From: Lachnospiraceae bacterium UBA4631
GTDB taxonomy: Bacteria > Bacillota > Clostridia > Lachnospirales > Lachnospiraceae
Length of the DNA: 64,000 bases
Direction: 5' to 3'
Assembly: GCA_002406015.1 (NCBI GenBank)
Contig: DHMX01000022.1
Coordinates: 299,617-363,616, forward strand
The notes beneath the pieces are model-generated. The model worked only from the letters and a program-made list of their open reading frames with translations, made no database searches and was not told the origin of the DNA. Of this stretch, positions 34,800-43,921 are shown piece after piece. Position numbers and translations under genes: made by a program. The number at the start of each line of letters is the position of its first letter. The stretch's first letter is position 1.

Positions 34800-35957
34800 T
34801 TACTTTCTAATTATTTTTCGCAATACCTTTTTTATTAACAATATTCCATAGCCCAATTCTCTGACTATTATCAATAACCCTCCTACTAAAAAGAAGAAAA
34901 ATGTTCCATATGCAAAATATCCTTCCAGTATCCCTATCAGGTTCTGGCTGAATATTTCATCAAATATATGAAAATGCAACAGTAAATATGGGATAACCAT
35001 GCAAATAGCCCCATACCCCTGTAATTTAAACAGCCATAAAAAGCTTTCTTTAAACTTTCCGATAAATGAACTGTCTTTTGCTGCTGTTTTTCCGGTAAGT
35101 GAAAAATCACTATCATATGCCTGTTTTAAGTATTCCCACTTCTCCAACATAATTCTTCTGTCATTTGGAAGCAGTCGGTCCTGATACGGCAATATTTCAT
35201 TTTTAAAAATCAGCACTTCATCATACCGGTATTTCCGATAACTCTCACTTGTATTCTTAGAATTTCCATGACTAATACCGCCATCTCGATGCCTAGCAGC
35301 AATCATACCATCTAGCCAGTGAAATTTCAATCCCATCCTCGCCATTTTCAAATAGAGCGGAGCATCTTCAATTATAAAGTATTCCTCGTTGTATGGTCCT
35401 ACCAAATCATACAGACTCATCCGATAACAGGTGCTTGTAGTCGGAATCGTAAAGGTATGCGACAATCTGGAGAACATTTCTTCCGGTGTAAAGTTCTTAA
35501 TTGCCTGTATTCCCGCTGTACTCGGCTCATAGCTTCTGACCTTATCCAGCTCCTCGCCGCACATTGCAGTTTGTGCCGATATAATATATTCGTCATCCCC
35601 TAATCGGTTAAATTCCGCAACAAAGCTGCTTAATACCGTTTCATCGTATAAAGCATCATCCGCCGCCATCAGCATCAGAAATTCGCCTGTAGCGTTTCTG
35701 CGAATATAATTTACATTTCGAACAGTTCCCTGATTTGTCTCATGATTGTTAATTATATAATTTACAATATTTTCTTTTTTATGACTCTCTATATATTCCC
35801 GAATTTCTGCCTCATCAAAATCCGGTGACGCATCATTTGAAATAATTAATTCAATATATGGATAATTTTGATTTAATACTGAATCGACTGCCTCTTTTAA
35901 ATAAATATAATTATTATAGGAAGCAATTCCTAATGTAACTACCTGTCTACCACTCAT
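34800..35957 (-). CDS. GT2 glycosyltransferase with C-terminal membrane helices
   Basis: A 385-residue GT-A glycosyltransferase: 'LGIASYNNYIYLKEAV', 'ISNDASPD' and the DxD-like 'MAADDAL' are visible in the first 110 residues. Two membrane segments near 310-365 anchor the C terminus. It resembles the next upstream glycosyltransferase in its catalytic domain (both have 'NNHETNQGTVRN' or a close variant), so the two may be ancient duplicates. Donor and acceptor are unknown. Confidence 0.82.
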   Translation of the reverse strand: MSGRQVVTLGIASYNNYIYLKEAVDSVLNQNYPYIELIISNDASPDFDEAEIREYIESHKKENIVNYIINNHETNQGTVRNVNYIRRNATGEFLMLMAADDALYDETVLSSFVAEFNRLGDDEYIISAQTAMCGEELDKVRSYEPSTAGIQAIKNFTPEEMFSRLSHTFTIPTTSTCYRMSLYDLVGPYNEEYFIIEDAPLYLKMARMGLKFHWLDGMIAARHRDGGISHGNSKNTSESYRKYRYDEVLIFKNEILPYQDRLLPNDRRIMLEKWEYLKQAYDSDFSLTGKTAAKDSSFIGKFKESFLWLFKLQGYGAICMVIPYLLLHFHIFDEIFSQNLIGILEGYFAYGTFFFFLVGGLLIIVRELGYGILLIKKVLRKIIRK

Positions 35958-36909
35958 TTCCTTTGAACCTCCTCCGTATCCTTCTCATAATTCCCCGCCA
36001 TACAATTCCTACGATACCGGCTTGTGTAACTATCCATTTTATCTTTTTAAGTCCGGGTTCATATATAATCTTCTGCTTATATTCTGCTATTACTAACGTA
36101 TCATTCACATGCTGCATAATCTTCTTTTTATTAGATGTAAGTAAGTCTGCATATGGAACAATTTCGTGCTTCATAATTGCTACTAAATCATTATAATACA
36201 AATCCTGCTTTCTATCACCTTTTTTTCTTTTACTGTGACTAACCCCACCGGTTCTGTGCTTGGATACCGTCACATCTATATACTGAAATTGAATCCCTTG
36301 CCTGACCGCTGCCAGATAAAAAGGCCAATCCTCTACCAGCTTGTATTTTTCATTATAGCCACCCATTTTTTTTAATACATTCACATTATAAATGACTCCG
36401 GGTGCCGGTATAAAGCATTGCATACATAAGCGTTCAAACAGTTCTTCTGTATTTCCTCTGTTTAAGACTGCTATATCTTCTTCGCTCAGACTATCACATA
36501 TCTTTTCTTCCAGCTTCTCGTCATAGTGTCCAACCTGTCCGACAAAGATGGTCTGTCCATCATCCGCATTTAATGCCTGCATAATAGCGGCTATTACGGT
36601 ATCTGCCATCAGTATATCATCCACTGCCAGTCCCAGATAATATTCTCCTTCTACATATTCCAATACTTTATTAATATGCCGCACAGTACCCATATTACTT
36701 TCATTCTGACGGACAATATAACTCTTAATATTCTTTCCGTTTTCCTGAATATACCGGTCTATTTCAGCCGCAGGAAATAGCCGGGAGCCATCATCACTTA
36801 CAATCAACTGAATATTGTCATAGGTCTGATGCAAAATAGAATCCAATGCCTGATATATATATTGTAAATTATTATAACAAAATACAGCAATTGTTATTTT
36901 CTTACTCAT
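35947..36909 (-). CDS. GT2 glycosyltransferase
   Basis: A 320-residue GT-A enzyme with 'IAVFCYNNLQYIYQAL', 'IVSDDGSRLF' and 'LAVDDILM'. It shares a characteristic 'MGTVRHINKV' stretch with the downstream glycosyltransferase. There is no clear membrane anchor; a basic C terminus ('RRIRRRFKG') may bind the membrane. The start at 36909, preceded by GGAG, overlaps the GT4 gene end by eight bases. Confidence 0.82.
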   Translation of the reverse strand: MSKKITIAVFCYNNLQYIYQALDSILHQTYDNIQLIVSDDGSRLFPAAEIDRYIQENGKNIKSYIVRQNESNMGTVRHINKVLEYVEGEYYLGLAVDDILMADTVIAAIMQALNADDGQTIFVGQVGHYDEKLEEKICDSLSEEDIAVLNRGNTEELFERLCMQCFIPAPGVIYNVNVLKKMGGYNEKYKLVEDWPFYLAAVRQGIQFQYIDVTVSKHRTGGVSHSKRKKGDRKQDLYYNDLVAIMKHEIVPYADLLTSNKKKIMQHVNDTLVIAEYKQKIIYEPGLKKIKWIVTQAGIVGIVWRGIMRRIRRRFKGNEW

Positions 36910-38044
36910 CTTTTCCACTCCGATACCCAAGTAATTTCTGATAAAGCATTATCAGTTCTTTACTCTCTTTTCGTATGTCAAATCGTTTGCTGATTCCGGT
37001 GGTTCTTTCTGCCTCGGAACCTTCTTCTATCTGCTTTCTTAAGCAATCTATCCATGCCTGCTTATCCTGTATATCCAGAAATTCGCATCGGTTCGTGATG
37101 TCCGTTTCTTTTGTGACCCGGTTCGAAATCAGGCATTTCAGTCCGGAAACCTGTGCTTCTACGCAAGACACCGGCAAACCCTCGTGATAAGACGGCAGTA
37201 AAAATACATCCATTGCCTGTAAGATCCGTTCTACATCACTTCGAATACCCAGAAACCGTACCCGCTTCTCTAAGCCGGCTTCTGTTACCTTCTGTTTTAC
37301 TGTTTCCTGTGTTTCACCAGCCCCGACTAATACCAGCACCACCGACTCATCCTTGATTTCCTTTAACAAATCCACTAAAAAGCCTTGATTCTTATTGGTT
37401 GTAAATCTTCCAACGTGTCCTACTACATAGTTGTCTGATAATTCCAGCTCCTCACGTACGACGTTTCGCTCCTCCGGTTTGTATGCAAACCGTTCCACAT
37501 CAATTGCATTATATATAATCTTGACTTTACCGGACGCAACTGCCCTGTTTCCAAACATATATTGAGCTGCAACCTGTGAGCATGCAAAATATTGATTTGC
37601 TTTTCGTTTTCCGAAAGAAATCAATATTTTATTCCGAATACTTCTAAGCGGCTTTTCGGCTGCAATGGAACTGTGACTATGCAAAATTCTCACAGGCACC
37701 TGATATTTCTTTGCCAAGCCAAGATAAAACCATGCTGCATTCGGAATATGTCCATGAATTATCGGATAGTCCTTTGCATGTTCTTTATAGAACGCTTCGA
37801 GGCTCCGGAAATATGCCGGCATATTTCCGGCACTAAGCAATGGCATTTCATAGATTCTGGAACCCTTTTGTTCTATCAGTTTTCGTGTCTGCTCGTCTGT
37901 CTCTCCATGGGTTAAAAAGTCAAAGATAACTTCGGAGGTATCTATATGGTTATAGTAATTCATTACTACCGATGACACGCCACTATTCCATTCTAATCGA
38001 TCAACAACCTGCAATATTCTGATACATTGGTTTCTATTTTCCAT
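36902..38044 (-). CDS. GT4-family glycosyltransferase
   Basis: A 380-residue GT-B enzyme. The N-terminal 'QVVDRLEWNSGVSSVVMNY', the central 'NAIDVERF' and the C-terminal 'VFLLPSYHEGLPVSCVEAQ' (retaining GT4 E-x7-E motif) are clear. It acts in the cytoplasm on lipid-linked glycan. The closest look-alikes are capsular EpsF-type transferases. Donor sugar unknown. Confidence 0.87.
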   Translation of the reverse strand: MENRNQCIRILQVVDRLEWNSGVSSVVMNYYNHIDTSEVIFDFLTHGETDEQTRKLIEQKGSRIYEMPLLSAGNMPAYFRSLEAFYKEHAKDYPIIHGHIPNAAWFYLGLAKKYQVPVRILHSHSSIAAEKPLRSIRNKILISFGKRKANQYFACSQVAAQYMFGNRAVASGKVKIIYNAIDVERFAYKPEERNVVREELELSDNYVVGHVGRFTTNKNQGFLVDLLKEIKDESVVLVLVGAGETQETVKQKVTEAGLEKRVRFLGIRSDVERILQAMDVFLLPSYHEGLPVSCVEAQVSGLKCLISNRVTKETDITNRCEFLDIQDKQAWIDCLRKQIEEGSEAERTTGISKRFDIRKESKELIMLYQKLLGYRSGKDE

Positions 38045-38062
38045 GCTTCTATTCCTGTTTTA

Positions 38063-38875
38063 TCATTTTCTTAATATCTTTTGGTATACGAACCGTCGCA
38101 CTCCATTCGGAACAAGACTTACAACCGAATGTCCAATCACAGCTATTAAGAAATCACCTATATTTATATATCGTTCCCGCAACAATGCATAGCGAAATCG
38201 AACTATTTTCTTAACATAACGAAAGCCGCCCCGTCTGGTATATAAGCCGGCACCTACCCGCATACATACCAAGGGTGTTTGAATATTGTATGTCCTACTT
38301 CCGTTTTGAATCATTTTTATCCACAGATAATAGTCTTCAAACAATGAAAACTCTTTATAGCCTCCAACTGCCAGCACCTTCGATTTCCGATACATAACAG
38401 CCGGATGATTAAACGGATTTCTTCTTTTCGAGTATTGCACAATTTCCTTATGTGTATGCGGAACGATTCGCTTTGATTGAATTATATCCGGTGTATCCAC
38501 AAATTCATCCACATTTCCGCCTACTATATCGTATGCCTGCTCCTGCATAACCTTTAGCTGCATCTGACACCGATACGGATAACTGACATCGTCACTATCC
38601 ATCCTTGCTACTATTTCATTTTTACACTTTTGCAGACCGATGTTTAATGCATTGCTGAGACCTCCGTTTTTTTCCAACTGTATAATCTGAAATAATTCCG
38701 GATTTTTCTCACAAAAAAAGTCAATCACCGCATATAGTTCTTCTGTCAGCTTTCCGTCACAGACCAGAACAAAATCATTGGTAAGGCAGGTCTGCTGCAA
38801 CATACTTTCTATACTCATACGGAGATATTCCGGCTTTTCCTTTGTATATACCGACATCAATACTGAATAATCCAT
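38063..38875 (-). CDS. GT2 glycosyltransferase
   Basis: A 270-residue GT-A enzyme of the capsular/rhamnosyl type, with 'VLMSVYTKEKPEYLRMSI', 'VCDGKL', 'ARMDSDDVSYPYRC' and 'FNHPAVMYRKS'. This pattern recurs in galactosyl- and GlcNAc-transferases such as EpsE/AmsE. It sits directly after the initiating sugar transferase gene (no gap), so it may add the second sugar of a repeat unit. This is an inference from gene order. Confidence 0.84.
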   Translation of the reverse strand: MDYSVLMSVYTKEKPEYLRMSIESMLQQTCLTNDFVLVCDGKLTEELYAVIDFFCEKNPELFQIIQLEKNGGLSNALNIGLQKCKNEIVARMDSDDVSYPYRCQMQLKVMQEQAYDIVGGNVDEFVDTPDIIQSKRIVPHTHKEIVQYSKRRNPFNHPAVMYRKSKVLAVGGYKEFSLFEDYYLWIKMIQNGSRTYNIQTPLVCMRVGAGLYTRRGGFRYVKKIVRFRYALLRERYINIGDFLIAVIGHSVVSLVPNGVRRFVYQKILRK

Positions 38876-40267
38876 CTACTCATCATCCTTCATATCATTA
38901 CCGGTCTTACTTGGCTCTTGTATTGCTGTTGTCTGATTTTCGTCAACACCCTCTGTGTTTTCTTTTTGGAACAGAATCTTAAACGTAAGCAGCAAAACCT
39001 TTATATCCAGCCAAATAGAGTAATGTTCAATATAAAACAAATCAAGCTTGAGCTTATCTCTCGGAGTTGTATTGTATTTGCCATATACCTGTGCATAACC
39101 GGTTAAGCCGGCCTTCACCTTTAACCGGAACCCAAATTCAGGAATATATTCCTTGTATTGTTCATTGATTTCAGGTCGCTCCGGTCTTGGTCCTACTAAT
39201 GACATATCTCCCTTTAATATATTAAATATCTGTGGAAATTCATCAAAATGAAGATTTCGAATCACCTTTCCTACCGGAGTGACACGACTATCTCCCTTCA
39301 TGGCAAGTCTGGCTCCGTCCTTCTCCGAATCCACCCGCATACTACGGAATTTGTAGATACTGAACTCTTTTCCGTCCTTTGTCAGTCGGGTCTGACGATA
39401 AAATACAGGACCGCCGTCATAGCATTTAATCGCAATTGCAATTATCAACATAATCGGAGATGCCAGCACAAGCATCACCAAGGAACCGATAATATCCATG
39501 CATCGCTTTAGTAGTTCCTGGTCTCCATTCAAGCCTTGATTCCTCTGTAAGAGCAACGGTGTGTCAAACAGATGCATCTGCTCGGAACCAAGAATCATAA
39601 TATCCGCTACCTTCGGCACTGTATAAGTCCGAATCGATTTTTCAAAACAATACTTCATGACTACATTCCGGATACTGGATGGCGTATCACAGATTACAAC
39701 ATTCCAATAGTGTGAAATCTTTTCCAGAATTACATCGATTCCCTCATCAATATGAACCGTGTCGCAAATATTATATTTATCCTTTCGGCTGTTTATCTTA
39801 TTAATAAATGCCTGCGGCAGTTCTTCGCCATAAATCAAAATCATTTTTCTCGGCGGATATATCTTTGCATAAAGCCACTTACATAAAAATACCCATGCAA
39901 AAATTGCTATAACCTCTACTCCTGTCATAGCAAGCAACCATTTCGGGTTCATATAATCCCGACCTATGATACATAATTGAAAATAAAGAACTACATTCGA
40001 GCATATCAAAGAAAGCACCTGCGAATATAATACATCCATTAATCGCAGATAGCCGACCCGATACCCCCCGTATAATTTTGTGAACAAAAACAAAATCAAT
40101 GTATATATTCCGATTACCGCATAATTTCCTCTACGCCAAAACGGTATTTGAATATAGTACATATAATGAGAATACCATACATATGCAAATAAAGCTGTCT
40201 CAATGACTAACAGCAATCCGCTCTCCATAAATGCTAACAGCTTTTTATATTTATATCTGCGTCCCAT
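38876..40267 (-). CDS. Polyprenyl-phosphate sugar-1-phosphate transferase (initiating enzyme)
   Basis: A 463-residue protein with four or five N-terminal membrane segments, a central CoA-binding-like domain and a C-terminal bacterial sugar transferase domain ('KRCMDIIGSLVMLVLASPIM', 'VFYRQTRLTKDGKEFSIYKF', 'DEFPQIFNILKGDMSLVGPR'). It starts glycan assembly by moving a sugar 1-phosphate onto undecaprenyl phosphate, like WbaP/CpsE. The ATG at 40267 has AAAGG eight bases upstream; a TTG at 40318 with AAGGAG is a possible alternative that adds 17 residues. The tail is acidic and probably disordered. Confidence 0.9.
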   Translation of the reverse strand: MGRRYKYKKLLAFMESGLLLVIETALFAYVWYSHYMYYIQIPFWRRGNYAVIGIYTLILFLFTKLYGGYRVGYLRLMDVLYSQVLSLICSNVVLYFQLCIIGRDYMNPKWLLAMTGVEVIAIFAWVFLCKWLYAKIYPPRKMILIYGEELPQAFINKINSRKDKYNICDTVHIDEGIDVILEKISHYWNVVICDTPSSIRNVVMKYCFEKSIRTYTVPKVADIMILGSEQMHLFDTPLLLQRNQGLNGDQELLKRCMDIIGSLVMLVLASPIMLIIAIAIKCYDGGPVFYRQTRLTKDGKEFSIYKFRSMRVDSEKDGARLAMKGDSRVTPVGKVIRNLHFDEFPQIFNILKGDMSLVGPRPERPEINEQYKEYIPEFGFRLKVKAGLTGYAQVYGKYNTTPRDKLKLDLFYIEHYSIWLDIKVLLLTFKILFQKENTEGVDENQTTAIQEPSKTGNDMKDDE

Positions 40268-40384
40268 AGCACTACCTTTCGTTTGATAGAATCCCGTACT
40301 TCTGTTCAATTCTATCAAATCTTCTCCTTTTCGTCAATGTTCGTAGCTTCCACCATTGACATTAATTTCCAAATACGAATCCTC

Positions 40385-41146
40385 TTATCGGACTGCATAT
40401 ACGCTATATAATTCATTTCCGCCGATATACTCCATACAGTCTGTCTGGTTATCGTAAGCATCCTTACTTTCTGTATATGTTACAATATAATTTACTCCAT
40501 ATTGTTTTGCTATCTCTACCGCTCGTTCTGCATTATCTCCTGCCGTATCCAAGATTTCCGATAATTCCAGAACAGATTCCTCTGTTACCCAGCCCCGATA
40601 TAAATCTCTGCCATACAGCATATGAATATCCGCATTGTATAGCCTTATAATGCATGCCACATCCTCCGGTGCCACCGCATATACTGCTTCTTGCGTTTCT
40701 AATATCTGTCCGACTTCAATAACCTCATCCGGCAGCTTATATGCATTATGAACCCTTGTATAATTCTCACCGGTACCAACCCATTTACCTGCCAATACCA
40801 GTATTGCCAATACAGCAAGCAGAGTAATTCCCTGTTTAAGCCCCTGTTTTGCATGTGCAATCAGCCGGGTTCCGCTGTAAGCTAATATCATTCCTGCCGG
40901 ATACATCCAGAACATCCGCCAATAGGTGTCTGTTTCATGAATCGCATGCTCCATAACCCACATAATAACCGGCATAAAAATCATAAGTAATATGCAAACC
41001 GGCAACCAGATTAAATACCACTTCTGTACCTTCTTTTCTTCCGTCACATAGATATATACCATTCCTGCTAACGACAATGCGAATATTGCACTTCCACCAA
41101 AATAGGCTCCATATGCCGACAAAATTGCATTCCATATCTCCTTCAA
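40385..41146 (-). CDS. C-terminal half of a DUF6077-like membrane protein, after an in-frame amber codon
   Basis: A 253-residue reading from a TTG, with a few membrane segments (about 15-33, 42-66, 80-97, 105-122) and a soluble C-terminal domain of about 125 residues ('VAPEDVACIIRLYNADIHML'). It is in the same frame as the upstream 346-residue reading; only one TAG and four sense codons (41147-41161) separate them. Together they would form a protein of about 600 residues of the DUF6077 type. GGGGG eight bases before the TTG could allow re-initiation, so two subunits may be made instead. I cannot tell pseudogene, split gene and sequencing error apart. Confidence 0.6.
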   Translation of the reverse strand: MKEIWNAILSAYGAYFGGSAIFALSLAGMVYIYVTEEKKVQKWYLIWLPVCILLMIFMPVIMWVMEHAIHETDTYWRMFWMYPAGMILAYSGTRLIAHAKQGLKQGITLLAVLAILVLAGKWVGTGENYTRVHNAYKLPDEVIEVGQILETQEAVYAVAPEDVACIIRLYNADIHMLYGRDLYRGWVTEESVLELSEILDTAGDNAERAVEIAKQYGVNYIVTYTESKDAYDNQTDCMEYIGGNELYSVYAVR

Positions 41147-41158
41147 TCCTATCGCCCC

Positions 41159-42199
41159 CTATCTCAAAAGTACATATGCCAAGTCCGTCAGAATACATGG
41201 CAACACACATATAGCAGAATAAAACAGTATCCGGATACTGCGATAACGGATTCCATTTACAATTGCAAGTGCAGCAAAGAGAATCGGAGCTATTAACGCT
41301 CCCATAGAGGTAAAGAAGCAAGCGGTTATCTGTGTAAGCAGCATCGGAAGCCACTGCCGCCGCAATTGCTCCTTCTTCATGAAATGCATTGCCATTCCAA
41401 GCATCAGTGGTATTATAAAGCCTGCCAGCATTGCCTTTCCCTGCCACAAACGCACCATTACAAAGGTTGAAGATGTATAGATGCTTACATATCCAAACAG
41501 GTAACTAATTGCAACCAGCATCATAAATATCCATTTTTGTTTCTTTTGATTTTCAAATAATACATCTGCTATTTGTAAATATGCCATATAAATTAATAAC
41601 AGATGTATAACCGGCAATATACTGTGGAATATAATTGTCGGATGCAGCCCCATAAGTGTTCCGATTGCTGCCACATACATTTCATATCCCGACATAAAAT
41701 AACGAACCTGACTTAACAAATCAGTTTCTCCCCCTGTATATGGAGAATACTGATACATCTTTCCGGTCTGGTAGGCATCCGAAGCAATTCCCAGATAATA
41801 TGCATCATCCAAATCATAGTGTGCAAATCCTAGAACCAATATCAGTTGCACAGCAAATGCAGCTACAAACAAAATACAAACCGGTGATACATTGGAACGA
41901 AGCTCCTGCCATTGATTTTTTACGATATACTTCCACTGTCCCCATTGCATATATACGGCAGGAACCGATAAGCCTGTCATAGCAAGCAGCCAGACAATTA
42001 TCACGACTATCATTGGAAGCTTCAAGACCACACACGGAATCACAATTACTTGAAACAACGACCACTGCAGCATATATCCAAGCAGCATAACCGTAATTAT
42101 TTTATCTGTACGAATCTTTATTAATTTAGCAATCAGCATTCCCAGCAAATAAGGAAATCCAAGAAATAATATTGCTATGCATATAATTGCTCTAATCAC
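41159..42199 (-). CDS. N-terminal half of a DUF6077-like polytopic membrane protein
   Basis: A 346-residue protein starting at a GTG with AAGGTG upstream. It has about nine membrane segments. The extracytoplasmic loop 'HYDLDDAYYLGIASDAY' with an acidic cluster resembles the active-site loops of GT-C enzymes. It ends at TAG (41159-41161), immediately after a membrane helix, where the companion reading continues in the same frame. Family members are usually one chain, so this is probably one half of a broken or split gene. Function unknown, likely in glycan modification. Confidence 0.62.
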   Translation of the reverse strand: MIRAIICIAILFLGFPYLLGMLIAKLIKIRTDKIITVMLLGYMLQWSLFQVIVIPCVVLKLPMIVVIIVWLLAMTGLSVPAVYMQWGQWKYIVKNQWQELRSNVSPVCILFVAAFAVQLILVLGFAHYDLDDAYYLGIASDAYQTGKMYQYSPYTGGETDLLSQVRYFMSGYEMYVAAIGTLMGLHPTIIFHSILPVIHLLLIYMAYLQIADVLFENQKKQKWIFMMLVAISYLFGYVSIYTSSTFVMVRLWQGKAMLAGFIIPLMLGMAMHFMKKEQLRRQWLPMLLTQITACFFTSMGALIAPILFAALAIVNGIRYRSIRILFYSAICVLPCILTDLAYVLLR

Positions 42200-42232
42200 G
42201 TTATCACCTTATTACCTTTCGTGCATAATAGA

Positions 42233-43921
42233 TTATTTATCTATCCATGGTGTTGCCGGTACAATGTCATCCGGTCCCTGTTCTACCCTTTCGTTTAGAT
42301 TATTTCGCTTTCCCACATAAGTGTATTGATAATAAACATTAAATGATGAACCTTGTACCTCCGGATATTGTTCATCATTCTCTCTCATATAGACCGTACG
42401 TTCTCTGACATCATCCGCATTCCAGTCAAAAATAGAAGTTCCGTACGCACTATAATCCTCTCCTGCCAATGAAAGAATGGTTGCCTGCATATCATCCAGT
42501 GAAATCGGTGCTTCGTTCACAACTAACGCTTCATGTGTTTCTCCACTTTGCTTAATAAAGAAGATTGGCTGCGTATCCCCTCCATACCACGCTCCGTGGT
42601 CTGCCGTAATAATAATCGTTGCATCATCATACATCCCAATGTCTTTCAATTGCTGCATATACTCATTCAGGATAACGCTCAACCCTTTAATGGTATCTAT
42701 CCGGTCTGCTTCCTCTACTATTTCTGCGTTCTGATTTAAGGTATATGGTTGATGTGTACCGAATATATGCTGTATAATTACCGCATTTTTCATATCGTTA
42801 CTTATTTCCAGCGGATTATTTAGAAGTAACTGATAGAATTCGCCATTATCATCCGTACAGCTATCTCCTTCGGCATATTCCACTACGGAATCAAATTCCT
42901 TACTTAACACTTCAAAATAAGGCTTTACTATATACGGAACATACTTATAAATCGACATTTTGCAAATACGTTTCACTAATACCCCCTTTTTTACAATGGT
43001 ATCTACTCCACGAACATTATCGATTTTACCGTATAAATTCTCTAAATCACCATATACATATCCGGGAGTTGCTGAATACAGATTCACTGTATATTCGTCA
43101 TCATGCAACGTCTGATAAAAATCAACTGCCCGCTCAGAGGTCCATGCTGTCTGCATCCAACCTTCAGATGTCGCATTAAAGTCAAAGTCATTACCAGTCA
43201 GCATATGTGTCATAGATGGAAATGTACAGTAATAGTGACAATCTGCATTATTATAGAATGTAAAATCGGATAAGTCTTCCGCAATTTCCGGATATTTCTT
43301 AAGTGCCTCCTCATATTGCATGTTTCCGAATGTATCCAGAACAAATATTATAATATTATTTTCTTTTGCCACCTGAAACCGTTCATCTGTTGCCATTTGC
43401 AGATTACCGGACTCTTTATGCTCTGTCATGGCAGGCAGCAACAAGGATATTACTGCCACAATTTGTATTAAACTGAAAAATGCCGCAGCTCCCATGGATA
43501 TTTTCGTCCAATATTTTTTTAGAAATACACTGCCGCAAATTACCAATGCCAATATCACAATCCAGATAATCAAATTAATTATAGTAAAAGATTTCAACTC
43601 ATTCCAATTCATAGGACTGCCATCCGCTTCGCTAAGTTTCACATTCATAAACATGTTCTGTATATAGGAAACAATTGCAATTCCCAAAATGACCGCATTA
43701 GCAATTACACACAGCTTTTCTGGTAATGCAGCTACCAAAAGACTGCCGATTGCCCATACTGCAGTCGCAATCAGCAATAACAGCCAGAAAAAGTCTCCGT
43801 AGCTAAACGCAAAATCCTTTTCATTTCCAAAATATATTTCCAATGGTCCCAAAATCACATAGGATATTATCGGCATAAGTACAATCAGCATTGTATATCT
43901 TAAACGTTCCCCGTATTTCAT
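42233..43921 (-). CDS. Sulfatase-fold membrane enzyme (alkaline phosphatase superfamily; possible phosphoglycerol/phosphoethanolamine transferase)
   Basis: A 562-residue protein. Five N-terminal membrane segments (about 10-170) carry an extracytoplasmic catalytic domain with 'NIIIFVLDTFGNM' near residue 192 and the metal-binding 'TIIITADHGAWYGG' near 450. This is the layout of LTA synthase/MdoB-like transferases that place phosphoglycerol or phosphoethanolamine on glycans. The domain also contains 'DADCHYY'-like Cys/His residues that are not family hallmarks. It overlaps an acyltransferase gene by four bases, suggesting joint decoration of one polymer. Confidence 0.8.
   Translation of the reverse strand: MKYGERLRYTMLIVLMPIISYVILGPLEIYFGNEKDFAFSYGDFFWLLLLIATAVWAIGSLLVAALPEKLCVIANAVILGIAIVSYIQNMFMNVKLSEADGSPMNWNELKSFTIINLIIWIVILALVICGSVFLKKYWTKISMGAAAFFSLIQIVAVISLLLPAMTEHKESGNLQMATDERFQVAKENNIIIFVLDTFGNMQYEEALKKYPEIAEDLSDFTFYNNADCHYYCTFPSMTHMLTGNDFDFNATSEGWMQTAWTSERAVDFYQTLHDDEYTVNLYSATPGYVYGDLENLYGKIDNVRGVDTIVKKGVLVKRICKMSIYKYVPYIVKPYFEVLSKEFDSVVEYAEGDSCTDDNGEFYQLLLNNPLEISNDMKNAVIIQHIFGTHQPYTLNQNAEIVEEADRIDTIKGLSVILNEYMQQLKDIGMYDDATIIITADHGAWYGGDTQPIFFIKQSGETHEALVVNEAPISLDDMQATILSLAGEDYSAYGTSIFDWNADDVRERTVYMRENDEQYPEVQGSSFNVYYQYTYVGKRNNLNERVEQGPDDIVPATPWIDK

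Noticed and set aside
40333..40360. 7-bp inverted repeat (GTCAATG/CATTGAC, 14-base loop) before the initiating sugar transferase gene
   Set aside because: The arms are short and the loop long; no T-tract follows. Too weak for a terminator or operator call.
40935..41447. A 170-residue minus-strand frame that spans the amber codon in a different frame
   Set aside because: Its translation is Cys/Tyr/Trp-rich with no family resemblance, while the frame with the TAG gives continuous membrane helices on both sides. It does not explain the split by a frameshift.
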